Of a stretch of 64,000 nucleotides of DNA, positions 41,327 to 50,471 are shown in pieces. Origin of the DNA: Phenylobacterium sp. (GTDB taxonomy: Bacteria; Pseudomonadota; Alphaproteobacteria; Caulobacterales; Caulobacteraceae); assembly GCF_016124325.1 (NCBI RefSeq), contig NZ_WGNY01000019.1, forward strand, positions 186,001-250,000. Reading direction: 5' to 3'. The translations under genes were made by a program, and so were the position numbers. Positions within the stretch are counted from its first letter, which is position 1, and the number at the start of each line of letters is the position of its first letter. The notes under the pieces are model-generated. The model was given only the letters and a program-made list of their open reading frames with translations, made no database searches and was not told where the DNA came from.

Positions 41327-41510
41327 GCCGCCGGCGCGGCGGGCCGTGTCGAATCCGGCGAGCGGCCCGCCATTTCCTGGCGCGCATTGTGAATATTCGC
41401 GGGCCGGCCCCCGGCGCGGCCGCGCCGCGGGAAATATCGCCCTTGTCACGGTCGGCGCCCGCCGCGCCTCCTGGGACGGTCGCGCCCCACGAGGCCAGCG
41501 GAGTCCTGCG

Positions 41511-42149
41511 ATGGCCGCGTCCCAGGCCGAGCCCTTCCATGTCGCCCTCGCGGCGATCCGCGATCGCCTGCGCAGCGGCGCGCTGGCGCCGGGCGCCCGG
41601 GCGACGGCCGTCGACCTGGCCGACGACCTGGGCCTGTCGACCACGCCCGTGCGCGAGGCGCTCTCGCGCCTGGCCGGAGAAGGGGTGCTCGAGGACCGGC
41701 GCGGGCAGGGCTATTTCGTCCGCCGGCTGGGGAGCGTCGACATCGCCGACCTGCACCGGCGCAGCCTGGCGCACCTGCTGATCGCCCTGGAGCCCCGGCG
41801 GGCGAACCGCCTGCCGCCGCCGGCCGGCGCGCCGCCCGGAATCCCGCCCGGGGCGGCGTTCGACCCCGTCGCCGCCGTCGAGGAGGCCTTCCGCGGCTGG
41901 GTGGGCGCGACCGGCAGCCGCCTGCTGATCGCCGCCTTCCGGGTGATCCAGATCCAGCTCGGCCCGGCGCGGCGGGTGGAGTCCCGCCTGCTGGGCGACC
42001 TGGAGGCCGAGGCCCTGGGCCTTCTGGACGCGGAGGTCCCGCGGGCGGAGCGGCTGGCGGCGCTGCGCCAGTTCCACGCGGTCCGCATCCGCGAATCCGA
42101 CCGCCTGGCCGGCCTGCTGGACGCCGCGGCCCGGGGCCCGGGAAAGTAG
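41511..42149 (+). CDS. GntR-family regulator upstream of the lasso peptide genes
   Basis: 212 residues from ATG 41511. The HTH is AAIRDRLRSGALAPGARATAVDLADDLGLSTTPVREALSRLAGEGVLEDRRGQGYFVRRL; the C-terminal helical part is short. It lies 86 bases upstream of the lasso precursor on the same strand. I recall GntR-type regulators near some proteobacterial lasso clusters, so control of the precursor is plausible. A GAATATTC palindrome at 41391-41398 and a GAATAT at 42153 are possible binding sites, which is speculation. Confidence 0.82.
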   Translation: MAASQAEPFHVALAAIRDRLRSGALAPGARATAVDLADDLGLSTTPVREALSRLAGEGVLEDRRGQGYFVRRLGSVDIADLHRRSLAHLLIALEPRRANRLPPPAGAPPGIPPGAAFDPVAAVEEAFRGWVGATGSRLLIAAFRVIQIQLGPARRVESRLLGDLEAEALGLLDAEVPRAERLAALRQFHAVRIRESDRLAGLLDAAARGPGK

Positions 42150-42234
42150 ATCGAATATAGATTGAAAACACACATCCTGGGTTGTGCAGTGGCGAGGTCG
42201 CAATCGTGCGGCGGTCCAGACCCTGGAGGTCGAA

Positions 42235-42354
42235 ATGATCAAGCTCCTCAGCCTGCGGAGCCTCCGGCTCCTCACCTTGGGCGGCGCCAAGGCGTCGACC
42301 CACGGCTTCGACGAGGGCGACAACGACGAAGGCGAGGCGACCTACTACGACTAA
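42235..42354 (+). CDS. Lasso peptide precursor (A gene)
   Basis: 39 residues, ATG 42235 with CTGGAGG 8 bases upstream. Leader residues 1-23 (MIKLLSLRSLRLLTLGGAKA plus STH) end with Thr at position -2, the conserved recognition residue of lasso leaders. The predicted core is GFDEGDNDEGEATYYD (16 residues). Gly1 would form the macrolactam with Asp8 or Glu9, leaving a 7-8 residue tail with Tyr14/Tyr15 as likely plugs. Seven of 16 core residues are acidic. It is followed directly by the B and C maturation genes. Identity is inferred from position and motif; the mature product is not proven. Confidence 0.9.
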   Translation: MIKLLSLRSLRLLTLGGAKASTHGFDEGDNDEGEATYYD

Positions 42355-42364
42355 GTCGCCGAAC

Positions 42365-42388
42365 GCGGCGCCGGGCCACCGGCGCCGC
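42365..42388 (+). promoter_or_regulatory. Hairpin between lasso precursor and maturation genes
   Basis: GCGGCGCCGG-GCCA-CCGGCGCCGC: a perfect 10-bp stem with a 4-base loop, 10 bases after the precursor stop and 10 bases before the ATG of the B gene. No T-run follows. It may stabilise the precursor mRNA end or act as partial terminator so that more precursor than enzyme is made. Confidence 0.7.
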
Positions 42389-42398
42389 ACCGCGCCCC

Positions 42399-43028
42399 AT
42401 GTTCGTCACCCTTCGCCCTGACGTGTTCGCCGCCGTGATCGAGGACGACCTCGTCCTGCTCGACGTGACGGCCGACGCCTATCTCTGCCTGCCCGGCGCG
42501 GCGGCCGAATTCGCCACGGGCCCGTCGCGCCAGGCGGCGTTGGGCGAGGCGCTGGTCGCTCGGGGACTGGCCCGCGCGACGTCGCGGCTCCCGGGGCATC
42601 CCGCGACGAGACCGCTGCCGACCCGTGACGTGCTGCGCGCGGCCGGCCTACGACCGGGCTTCGGGGACATCCTGCGTCTGGCGGCCGCCTATGCGGACGT
42701 CCTCCTTCACTATCGCGGGCGCAGCTTCTCCCACATCCTCGATCGCGCCCGGCGAGGGCGCATGGGCCGCAAGCGGGACCCGGCGGACCTGGCGCGCCTC
42801 TGCGCCGTGTTCCACACCGCGGCTCCCTGGGTGCCGATCTCCGGCAAGTGCCTGGAGCGCAGCTTCTGCTTCCTGCGGTTCCTCCAGCGCAGCGGCGGCG
42901 ACGCCGACTGGGTGTTCGGCGTCGCGACCTGGCCCTTCGTCGCGCATTGCTGGCTGCAGGTGGGCGACACGGCGCTGGACGACGCCGTGGAGCGGCTTGA
43001 CCGCTACACGACGATCATGACCGCCTGA
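42399..43028 (+). CDS. Lasso peptide leader peptidase, fused B1-B2 protein
   Basis: 209 residues from ATG 42399. Residues about 1-75 resemble the PqqD-like RRE (B1) that binds the leader peptide. Residues 80-209 are the transglutaminase-like Cys protease (B2) that removes the leader. The catalytic triad is visible: Cys151 in ISGKCLERSFCFLRFLQ, His183 in PFVAHCWLQVGD and Asp190. The length is that of fused proteobacterial B proteins. It lies between the precursor and the cyclase gene, and its stop codon abuts the cyclase ATG (43029). Confidence 0.92.
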   Translation: MFVTLRPDVFAAVIEDDLVLLDVTADAYLCLPGAAAEFATGPSRQAALGEALVARGLARATSRLPGHPATRPLPTRDVLRAAGLRPGFGDILRLAAAYADVLLHYRGRSFSHILDRARRGRMGRKRDPADLARLCAVFHTAAPWVPISGKCLERSFCFLRFLQRSGGDADWVFGVATWPFVAHCWLQVGDTALDDAVERLDRYTTIMTA

Positions 43029-44813
43029 ATGCAGACCTTTCTCGCCCTCTGCTGGCCGTCCGCCGATCTCGAGGCGGCCCGGTTCGTCGGGTCCTGGGGC
43101 GCCGCGCCGGACGGGATGGCGACGTGGCGCGCCGTGGTGCGCCGGCCCGGGCTTCAGGTCTGGACGCCGCGGTCGGGCGGGCCGGCGATCCGACCGATCG
43201 CCGGCGGAGTCGTTCTGGGCGATGTCTTCCCGCGCCGAGGCGGCGGAAGGTGGATGGCCGGAGCGGACGACGCCGGGCCGTCCTCGACCGAAGGCGTCGC
43301 ACGGCGCCTCTCCGCCGACGCCTGGGGCGGCTACGTCGCGCTCCTGCCGGATTCCGCGATGCAGGTCTGGTCGGTCTTCCGAGACCCGAGCGGGGCGCTG
43401 GACGCCATAACCTGGCGTCGCGACGGCGTCGCCGTCGTGGCGGACGACCTGACCGCATCGCCGTGCGGTCTGTTGCCAGCCGACCTCGATCTGGACTGGC
43501 GCGTGATCACCGAGATCATCTGCCGTCCGCTGGCGACATCTCACCTGTCGCCCCTTGGCGGCGTGCATGTGGTTGCTCCGGGCGACCTGCAGACCGCCGG
43601 AGCCGGAGCGGACACCGCGCAGCCGATCTGGCGGCCCGCGCGGTACGCGGACCCGAAGCTGGCGGCGTCGCCCGCCGCCCTTCGACAAGTCGTGCTGGAC
43701 ACCGTCTCGGACCTGGCGGGCGTCCATGACGCGCTGATCGCGGAAGTCTCCGGAGGACTGGACTCGGCCATCGTCGCCGGCGCCCTCGTGGCCACCGGCC
43801 ACCGCGGCCGGGTCCGGGCCGGCCTGAACTTTCATGCGCCGCAGCGCGAAGGCGACGAACGCGCGTACGCCGAAGCGGTCTGCGCGCGGCTGGACGCGCC
43901 GCTGGTCACCCGGCGAAGCTTCACGGACCTCATCACGGCCCACGACCTGGCGGCGTTCGCGGGCAGCGCCGGACCGGCGTTCGCGTCCGTCGACTTCGCC
44001 CGGGATCGGCACACCGCCGCCGTGCTTCGGGAGGCCGGCGCGCGGGCCCTGTTCGGCGGTCATGGCGGCGACGCGGTCTTCTTTCAGATGCCGTCGCCGA
44101 CGATCGTCGGCGATGTCGTCGCCTCGCGCGGACTCGCCGCCGCGCTCGATCCAGACGTCGTCGGCCTCGCCCGACGCCTGCGCCGCTCGGTCTGGAGCGT
44201 GATGGCCGGAGCCCGCCAGGCGGCGCAGGCGCCGGTCGGCGCGCCGCCGCGCACGGCGCGCTTCTGGGGGCCGACGGCGCGGGAGAGCACGCCGCTGGCG
44301 CCCCATCCGTGGTTGCGCGACCTCGACGGGCTGCATCCCGCCAAGCAGCTGCAGCTGCAGTATCTGACCACCAGCCAAGGCGCGACCCGCCGCTGTGCGC
44401 GCGGCGGCGTCGGACCCCTCGTCCGGCCGCTCCTGGCGCAACCCGTCCTCGAGGCCTGGCTCCCCACGCCGGCGGCGCAGCTCGCGGCGGGCGGCGGCGA
44501 GCGCGGGCTGGCCCGACAGCTGTTCGGGGACCTAGTGCCGGAGGTGGTGGTCCAGCGCCGTTCGAAGGGCGCCCTGACCTCCGCCTACACCCGCGGCATG
44601 GCGGCGAGCCTCGACGTCATGCGCCCCCATCTCCTCGACGGCGCGCTGGTCCGCGCCGGGCTGCTCGACCGGGACGCGGTCGACGCCGCCCTGCAGCCGG
44701 ATCGCCTCATCCGCGACAACGCCGGGGTCCGCCTCATCCGCGCCGCGCTCATCGAGTCCTGGGTCCGTCACTGGCAGGCCCGGACGCGGGACCGGCGGGA
44801 GCCGGATCGCTGA
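43029..44813 (+). CDS. Lasso peptide isopeptide bond-forming cyclase (C protein, asparagine synthetase-like)
   Basis: 594 residues. The N-terminal half is a degenerate glutaminase-like domain without the N-terminal Cys of asparagine synthetase. The synthetase half contains the PP-loop SGGLDS (residues 241-246), which adenylates the side-chain carboxylate of core Asp/Glu before attack by Gly1. LFGGHGGDAVFFQMP and RRSKGALTSAYTRGMA are further family features. Its last 65 bases overlap the convergent isopeptidase gene. Confidence 0.92.
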   Translation: MQTFLALCWPSADLEAARFVGSWGAAPDGMATWRAVVRRPGLQVWTPRSGGPAIRPIAGGVVLGDVFPRRGGGRWMAGADDAGPSSTEGVARRLSADAWGGYVALLPDSAMQVWSVFRDPSGALDAITWRRDGVAVVADDLTASPCGLLPADLDLDWRVITEIICRPLATSHLSPLGGVHVVAPGDLQTAGAGADTAQPIWRPARYADPKLAASPAALRQVVLDTVSDLAGVHDALIAEVSGGLDSAIVAGALVATGHRGRVRAGLNFHAPQREGDERAYAEAVCARLDAPLVTRRSFTDLITAHDLAAFAGSAGPAFASVDFARDRHTAAVLREAGARALFGGHGGDAVFFQMPSPTIVGDVVASRGLAAALDPDVVGLARRLRRSVWSVMAGARQAAQAPVGAPPRTARFWGPTARESTPLAPHPWLRDLDGLHPAKQLQLQYLTTSQGATRRCARGGVGPLVRPLLAQPVLEAWLPTPAAQLAAGGGERGLARQLFGDLVPEVVVQRRSKGALTSAYTRGMAASLDVMRPHLLDGALVRAGLLDRDAVDAALQPDRLIRDNAGVRLIRAALIESWVRHWQARTRDRREPDR

Positions 44814-47244
44814 ATCCGAGATGTTCGTCGAGAAAGCCGAAGGCCCGCCGATAGTAGTCCGACAGGTTCCCCGGGCTCAGCAGGCCGTGACCCTCGCCGA
44901 AGTAGACCACGAACACGGCGTCCTTGGCCTGTCGAAACAGCGCGGCGAACATTTCCGCGCTCTGGGCCATTGGAATGCTGTCGAGGTCGCCGTGGACGAT
45001 CATCAGCGGCGTGCGGATACGGTCGGCCTGCAGCGCGGGGCTGTTGGCCAGGTACCGCCCGGGCGCCGCCCAAGGCGGCGCGCCCATCCCGCCCTGGAGA
45101 TCCTCGGTCCATCCCGCCGCCCAGGGGAAGCCGACCGCGCCGCGCGGCCATACGAGCTGCGCGGCGTAGGTGTCCCCGTGGCGGCTGAAGAGGTCGGCGA
45201 TGGACGCCCGGGCGACGCCGGCCCCGAATCGGTCCGTCTGTTCCGCCGCCGCAAGAACGGCGTAGCCGCCGAAGCTGGCGCCCCAGAGGCCGACCCGGCG
45301 GGCGTCGAAGGCGCCGCGCAACGCCGGCGTGGCGGCGGCCGCGTCGACGATCCCAAGCAGCCTGGCCGCGAGGCCCTCGGCCGGACCCCGGCCGGCGAGG
45401 GTCGGCAGGCTCGGGATCAGGACGGCGTAGCCATGTCCGACCAGCATCGCGGGTTCCTCGACCTCGCCGCCCGCGGGCACGTCCACACTGTCGGGAAGCT
45501 TCGGGAAGACGCTTCCCGGATAAGGCCAGACGACGAGCGGCGGCGGCGGCGACGCCGGGTCGGCCGCGGGCAGGAGCACCCAGCTGGTCAAGGGTTCGCC
45601 GCGGGGCCCGGCATGGCGGACGGCGACGACCCGGGGCGGCTCGATCGGCTCCATCCCGGGGTTCAGGTCGGCCAGCGTCACCGGCGCCCCTCGGCGCGGG
45701 AGCCAGAGCAGCCGCTGCCGGCCGCCGCCCAGCACCTGCCGCGCGACCAGGCCATGGCGGGCGTTCGAGACCCCCGCGACCCGCGCCCGTCCGGGCAGGC
45801 GCCAAACGCCGATCGAGCCGTCGCGGCGGAGCGCCACGGCGGTGTCGCCGCCGTCCGCGGCCCGGCCGCGGGCGATCAAGGCGTCGAGGGACGCGACCCC
45901 GCGGGCGAAACGGGGCGTGAAGCCGGCCGTCAGGCGGTCGGCCTCGCCGAGCCCGGCCGGCCCGATCGGCTCCGCCCGGTCCGCGCGGATGCGCCAGAAG
46001 CGTCCCCCGGCCAGGGCCATCACCTGGGCTCCGTCGGACAGCAGGCCGTCGCGCGGGAGCGGCGGCGTCCCGGGCGCGAGCGGCTCGGCCTCGCCGTGCG
46101 CGAGGCGCCGCCAGGCCGGGGCGCCGGCGATCCGGCCATAGGCCACGACCTCGTCGCCGAGCCAGCCGGCGCGGACGGTCATCGGCCGGCCCTCCGCGAG
46201 CGGCTGGAATCCGCGCGCCGTCACGGCGGGACATGCGCCCGTCGCCGCCTCGACCCGGCGCAGGGCGCCCTTCGTCCAGGCTGTGTCGTCCGCGCGGGCG
46301 TAGACCAGGAGGCTGCGGCCGTCGGGTGACCAGCGCAGGAGCTGGCCGAGCATGTCCCAGCCCGGGCACGGCGCCGTCACACGCGCCTGGGCGACGTCCA
46401 CCAGCCGAAGCCGGGCGCGTCGCAGTTCCGTGCCCTGGACGCCATGAACGGGACGTCCGGATCGCGTGACGATCGGCGCGCCGGCCTCCAGCAGGGCGAT
46501 CCGCCGCCCGTCGGGGGAGGCCTCCAGGTCGGTGAATTCGCCGGTCGCGAGCGGCCTTCGCGCGCCCGTGACCGAATCCACGGCCAGCAGGGTCGACGGC
46601 GGATCGTCCCGGGACGCGCCCAGATAGGCCCCGCTGCCCAGCACCGTGACCGCCGCTTCGCCCCGGGCCGCCGCGGCGTGCAGGGCGGCCAGTCCCGCCT
46701 GCGCGCGGACGGCCCGCAGGGCGTGCGGCCCCAGGCCGGCCGGGGGCGCGAGAACCGCCAGGGTGGTGGGCGACAGCCAGGCGACGGAGCGGCCGCGCTC
46801 GACGATGTCGGGCGTGATCCCCAGCCATCGCACGCCCTGGCCAGGGGTCGCGACGCCCAGCTCCCAGACGTCCGCCTTGAGCCGCATGACCGCGACCCGC
46901 GTCCCGTCGGGCGCGGCGGGCCCCAGGGCGTAGCCCACCCCCGGCTCGGCGGGGACCAGATCCCGCAGCGGTCCCGGCCGCGCCAGGTCGGCGACCTGCA
47001 GGCGGGTGCGCAGGATCGGCGTGAAGCGATCGTAGTCGAAGCGCGAGGCCGAGGCGCGCGGCCCGCGCCGCTCGACCAGGGCCCAGCGGCCGTCCGGCGT
47101 CACGTCGATGCGGCCGAACCCCTCCTGCCGCAGGAAGTCGGCCGGCTGCAGCCCGCGCGCCTCGGCGAGGCTTCCCGCCAGGGCCAGGACCCCGACGAGG
47201 ACGCCCGCCGCCCGCGCGCCCAGGCGCGGCGAACGGGGCGGCAT
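44749..47244 (-). CDS. Lasso peptide isopeptidase (AtxE2-like, S9 family)
   Basis: 831 residues with a signal peptide (MPPRSPRLGARAAGVLVGVLALAGSLAEA), so probably periplasmic. A beta-propeller-like N-terminal region precedes an alpha/beta-hydrolase domain. Catalytic triad: Ser657 in LWGASFGGYAVL, Asp755 in VHGDLDSIP, His786 in GEGHGLL. Lasso isopeptidases of this type hydrolyse the macrolactam of the cognate lasso peptide and linearise it. The gene starts one base overlapping the TonB-receptor stop codon (TGATG), and ends convergently inside the cyclase gene. Confidence 0.9.
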   Translation of the reverse strand: MPPRSPRLGARAAGVLVGVLALAGSLAEARGLQPADFLRQEGFGRIDVTPDGRWALVERRGPRASASRFDYDRFTPILRTRLQVADLARPGPLRDLVPAEPGVGYALGPAAPDGTRVAVMRLKADVWELGVATPGQGVRWLGITPDIVERGRSVAWLSPTTLAVLAPPAGLGPHALRAVRAQAGLAALHAAAARGEAAVTVLGSGAYLGASRDDPPSTLLAVDSVTGARRPLATGEFTDLEASPDGRRIALLEAGAPIVTRSGRPVHGVQGTELRRARLRLVDVAQARVTAPCPGWDMLGQLLRWSPDGRSLLVYARADDTAWTKGALRRVEAATGACPAVTARGFQPLAEGRPMTVRAGWLGDEVVAYGRIAGAPAWRRLAHGEAEPLAPGTPPLPRDGLLSDGAQVMALAGGRFWRIRADRAEPIGPAGLGEADRLTAGFTPRFARGVASLDALIARGRAADGGDTAVALRRDGSIGVWRLPGRARVAGVSNARHGLVARQVLGGGRQRLLWLPRRGAPVTLADLNPGMEPIEPPRVVAVRHAGPRGEPLTSWVLLPAADPASPPPPLVVWPYPGSVFPKLPDSVDVPAGGEVEEPAMLVGHGYAVLIPSLPTLAGRGPAEGLAARLLGIVDAAAATPALRGAFDARRVGLWGASFGGYAVLAAAEQTDRFGAGVARASIADLFSRHGDTYAAQLVWPRGAVGFPWAAGWTEDLQGGMGAPPWAAPGRYLANSPALQADRIRTPLMIVHGDLDSIPMAQSAEMFAALFRQAKDAVFVVYFGEGHGLLSPGNLSDYYRRAFGFLDEHLGFSDPAPAGPASGPASDGPRTR

Positions 47245-50200
47245 CACCAGCTCCGGGTGAGCTGCAGGGAGATGAACCGGCCGATCGGGTCGGCGCTGGC
47301 GGCGTCGTAGCCGTAGCCGAAGGGGTTGTCGTAGAGCGGCGGGTCGCTGTTGAAGAGGTTGCGGACGTTCAGGGTCGCGGTCACCGGCCCGATCGCCGTG
47401 CCCCGCCCGAAGGTCAGGCGGGCGTTCGCGTCGACCGTGGTCTGCGTCCCGACTCGCCCGGCCACGGGATCGTGGAAGGCGCCGAGGCGGTTGAGCGCCG
47501 CGCCGAGCCCGAGGCCGTCGCGGGTCCAGTCCATGGTCAGCCGCGCGCGGAACTTCGCGGGATACCCCACCCGGCCCAGGAGCTCGGCGAAGCTGTCGGT
47601 GGGCGTGATCGCCTCCTTGTAGTCCAGGAGCCGGGAGGCGTTCGCGCCGAGCGTCATCGCGCCGCCCGCCAGGCCGAAGCGGACGCTGGCCTGGACGTCC
47701 AGGCCGCTGACCCGCAGGCCGGCGGTGTTCACCCAGCGCTGGTCGATGATCGCCCCCACGTCGCTGGGCGGGAAGGTTCCCGGCGCCACGTTCGAGGTCG
47801 GGTCGGCGAGCAGGGCGTTCACCAGCGCCAGGTCCTGCGGATCGGTGGCCGGCGAGACCCGCCGCACGAACACCTGCAGGCGCGGATCGGTCAGCGCGGT
47901 CGTACGGCTCGACGTCAAGGGCCGGTCGATGCGGCCGTCGAACTCGGTCCGGAACCAGTTCACGGACAGGCGCGCGCCGGGCAGGGCGGCGGGGTGGGCC
48001 TCGAAGCCGAAGGTCCACGACTTCGCCGTCTCGGGGTCGAGGTCGGGATTGCCGCCCTGCAACGCCAGCACCCGAACGCGCGCCGAGCCCTGGTTCAGGA
48101 CGATCGATGCGATGGTCGGCTGGTCGGCGAGTTCGGTCAGCGCCGGCGCGCGGAAGGACTCCCCGTAGGTTCCGCGCACCACGAGACCGCCGATGGGCGA
48201 CCAGAGGACGCCGAACCGGGGGTTCAGGGTGTAGCCGAAGTCGCTGTAGCGTTCGCCGCGAAGAGCGGCGGAGAGTTCGAGGGACCGCAGGCCCGGGCGG
48301 CCACGCTCCGGATCGACGAGCGGCGCCCGGAGCTCGCCATAGGCGGACAGGACGTCCCGGCGCCCGCCCGCCGGTTTCCCGGCGACGAATCCGGGCTGGC
48401 TCACGTAGCTCGAACTCACCCGCGAGAAGACCTCGCGTCGCGCCTGGGCGCCGAGCGCCATCTTCACCTGTCCGCCGGGCCCGTCGAAGAGGTCCCCGTC
48501 GGCCTGGGCGTTCGCCGTATACACGCGGCTGCGGTTGCGGGCGTGCTGGGCTCCGGAGAGGATCGCCGCCAGCACGGCGGGGCTGTTGGCGCCGGGCTCG
48601 CCGCTGAACGGGTTGAAATAGCCGTCCCGCTGAGGGTTGTACGCGGTCGCCGGATTGTCCGGCGTATTGCCCAGGGCTTCGTTGAGGATCAGCAGGTGGG
48701 CGGCGCCTTCCTGCCGGCTCTCGACGATCTCCTGGGCGAAGGCCGCATAGCTCTGCAGGCGCCAGCCGCGTCCGAGGTCCGCGTCGGCCCCCAGCGACGC
48801 GGTCAGCGCCTCCGCGCTCGCCCGGGTCCGCAGGTTGCCGCCCTCGGCGCTGAACGCGTACTGGATCTGGTGGCTCGAGACGCCGCTCGGCGAGACGAAG
48901 AACGGATTGCTGGGTCCGACCGTCAGGGTCGAGATCGTCCCCGAGCCTTGCAGCTTCGCGATGCGGAAGCCGTATCGGAGGTCGCCGGAGAGCTCGATCC
49001 GCGGTGAGAGCGTCTGCCGCCAGGCCAGGTACGCGCTCTGGCGGCGTTGGTCAGGCAACAGGTCGACGCCGGTGGTCTGGCTGTAGCGGTTGACCGTGTT
49101 CGCCTGGAAGTCCGCGGGCGTCAGGCCCGTCCCGGGCTGGCCCGCCGGGATCGCCCAGTAGGGCGCGGTGAGGCCGGTCGCCGGGTCCAGGCGCAGGATG
49201 TTGCCCGGAAAGCTGAAGGTGTCGCGCTGGTCCGATCCGCCCAGCGGGCGCAGGTCCGCCGAGCGCGTGAACTTCCGGTCGGCCGCCGCCAGGGCCTCGC
49301 GCCGCGACGCCTCGAACGCCAGCATCACGCTGCCGCTCTCCCAGATGTGGCCGATCACGGCCCCGACGCCGCTCTCGATCGGCGTCCCGCCGGCGCCGAC
49401 GCCGCCGCGGACCCGGACCTCGCCGCCTTCGAAGCGGCGGCGAAGGATGACGTTGACCACCCCGCCGACGGCGTCCGCGCCATAGAGGGCCGAGGCCCCG
49501 TCCAGCAGCACCTCGATGCGCTCGACGGCCATGATCGGGATGTTCGAGAGGTCCGCGAAGTCGCCCTTGTTGCCGGAGCCCGCCAGACGCCGCCCGTTGA
49601 TCAGCACCAGGGTCGCGTCGGCGCCCAGGCCGCGCAGGTTGACGCTGGTCGCATAGCTCGAGTTGGTGCCGAGACGGTCGGCGCGGGTGGTGACCGTGCC
49701 TTCGGCCGCCTCGCCGCCGAAGGTCTGCGGCAGCGCCTGGAGCGCGGCGGCGACATTGGCGTGGCCCGTCGCCTCGAGTTGCGCCCGGTCGATCGCGATG
49801 AGCGGCGCGGCGGGGCTGCCGCCGCGGATGTGGCTGCCGGTGACCTCGACGCCCTCGACGGTCTTCGGCGCCCGGCGGGCCGGCGCCGCGACCGGATCCG
49901 CGGCGGCGGGCGCCGGCGGCGGGGCAGCGGCGGCGCCGTCATCGCCGAAAGGGCGTTCGGGCGTGGGGAGCCCGGCCGGCCCCGAATGGGCGAGCGGCGC
50001 CGCCGCGCCCCCGCCGGACTTGCGCGGCTTGAGGACGACGACGCGGGGCGCGGTGCGGCGCGCCTCGATGGCCCCGGCGCCGATGAGCCGGCGCAGGGCC
50101 TGTTCGGTGGTGTAGCGGCCGGCGAGCGCGGGGGCCGGGCGGCCTTCCACCAGCTCGAGGGGGTAGATCAGCTGGTCGCCGGTCTGGGCGGAGAGGGCCG

Positions 50201-50345
50201 CCAGCGACTGCTCCAGCGCCCCGGCGGGGATGTCGATCGCCTTCTCGCCGGCCGCCAGGGCCGGGGCGGCCGCGGCGAGGACGCCGCCCGCCAGGGACCC
50301 CATCAGTACGTGACGCAGACTCAGACCCGGACCCATCCGTCGCAT
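47244..50345 (-). CDS. TonB-dependent receptor with N-terminal signalling (STN) domain
   Basis: 1033 residues. Signal peptide, then an STN domain (IDIPAGALEQSLAALSAQTGDQLIYPLELVEGRPAPALAGRYTTEQALRRLI) typical of FecA-type receptors, a Pro/Ala linker, a plug (VNLRGLGADATLVLINGRRLAG, VERIEVLLDGASALYGADAVGGVVNVIL) and a barrel ending in FISLQLTRSW. Position between FecR and isopeptidase in one operon makes it the probable importer and sensor of the lasso peptide or its linear form. The pairing is inferred from gene order. Confidence 0.93.
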   Translation of the reverse strand: MRRMGPGLSLRHVLMGSLAGGVLAAAAPALAAGEKAIDIPAGALEQSLAALSAQTGDQLIYPLELVEGRPAPALAGRYTTEQALRRLIGAGAIEARRTAPRVVVLKPRKSGGGAAAPLAHSGPAGLPTPERPFGDDGAAAAPPPAPAAADPVAAPARRAPKTVEGVEVTGSHIRGGSPAAPLIAIDRAQLEATGHANVAAALQALPQTFGGEAAEGTVTTRADRLGTNSSYATSVNLRGLGADATLVLINGRRLAGSGNKGDFADLSNIPIMAVERIEVLLDGASALYGADAVGGVVNVILRRRFEGGEVRVRGGVGAGGTPIESGVGAVIGHIWESGSVMLAFEASRREALAAADRKFTRSADLRPLGGSDQRDTFSFPGNILRLDPATGLTAPYWAIPAGQPGTGLTPADFQANTVNRYSQTTGVDLLPDQRRQSAYLAWRQTLSPRIELSGDLRYGFRIAKLQGSGTISTLTVGPSNPFFVSPSGVSSHQIQYAFSAEGGNLRTRASAEALTASLGADADLGRGWRLQSYAAFAQEIVESRQEGAAHLLILNEALGNTPDNPATAYNPQRDGYFNPFSGEPGANSPAVLAAILSGAQHARNRSRVYTANAQADGDLFDGPGGQVKMALGAQARREVFSRVSSSYVSQPGFVAGKPAGGRRDVLSAYGELRAPLVDPERGRPGLRSLELSAALRGERYSDFGYTLNPRFGVLWSPIGGLVVRGTYGESFRAPALTELADQPTIASIVLNQGSARVRVLALQGGNPDLDPETAKSWTFGFEAHPAALPGARLSVNWFRTEFDGRIDRPLTSSRTTALTDPRLQVFVRRVSPATDPQDLALVNALLADPTSNVAPGTFPPSDVGAIIDQRWVNTAGLRVSGLDVQASVRFGLAGGAMTLGANASRLLDYKEAITPTDSFAELLGRVGYPAKFRARLTMDWTRDGLGLGAALNRLGAFHDPVAGRVGTQTTVDANARLTFGRGTAIGPVTATLNVRNLFNSDPPLYDNPFGYGYDAASADPIGRFISLQLTRSW

Positions 50346-50471
50346 GAACGCTTCCCCCGCGGGTCGCGGCCGAGCCGGTCCCTTCGACCGGGCGTTCCGA
50401 CGTCGCGATCCGTCAGGCGCTGCAGACGCAAACGGGGCCGCGGCGCCCTACGGGGGGTTGAAAAAAATCTG

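Noticed and set aside
42399..44813. Cyclase as ordinary asparagine synthetase
   Set aside because: The glutaminase N-terminal Cys is absent and the gene directly follows a lasso precursor and a leader protease with the matching triad.
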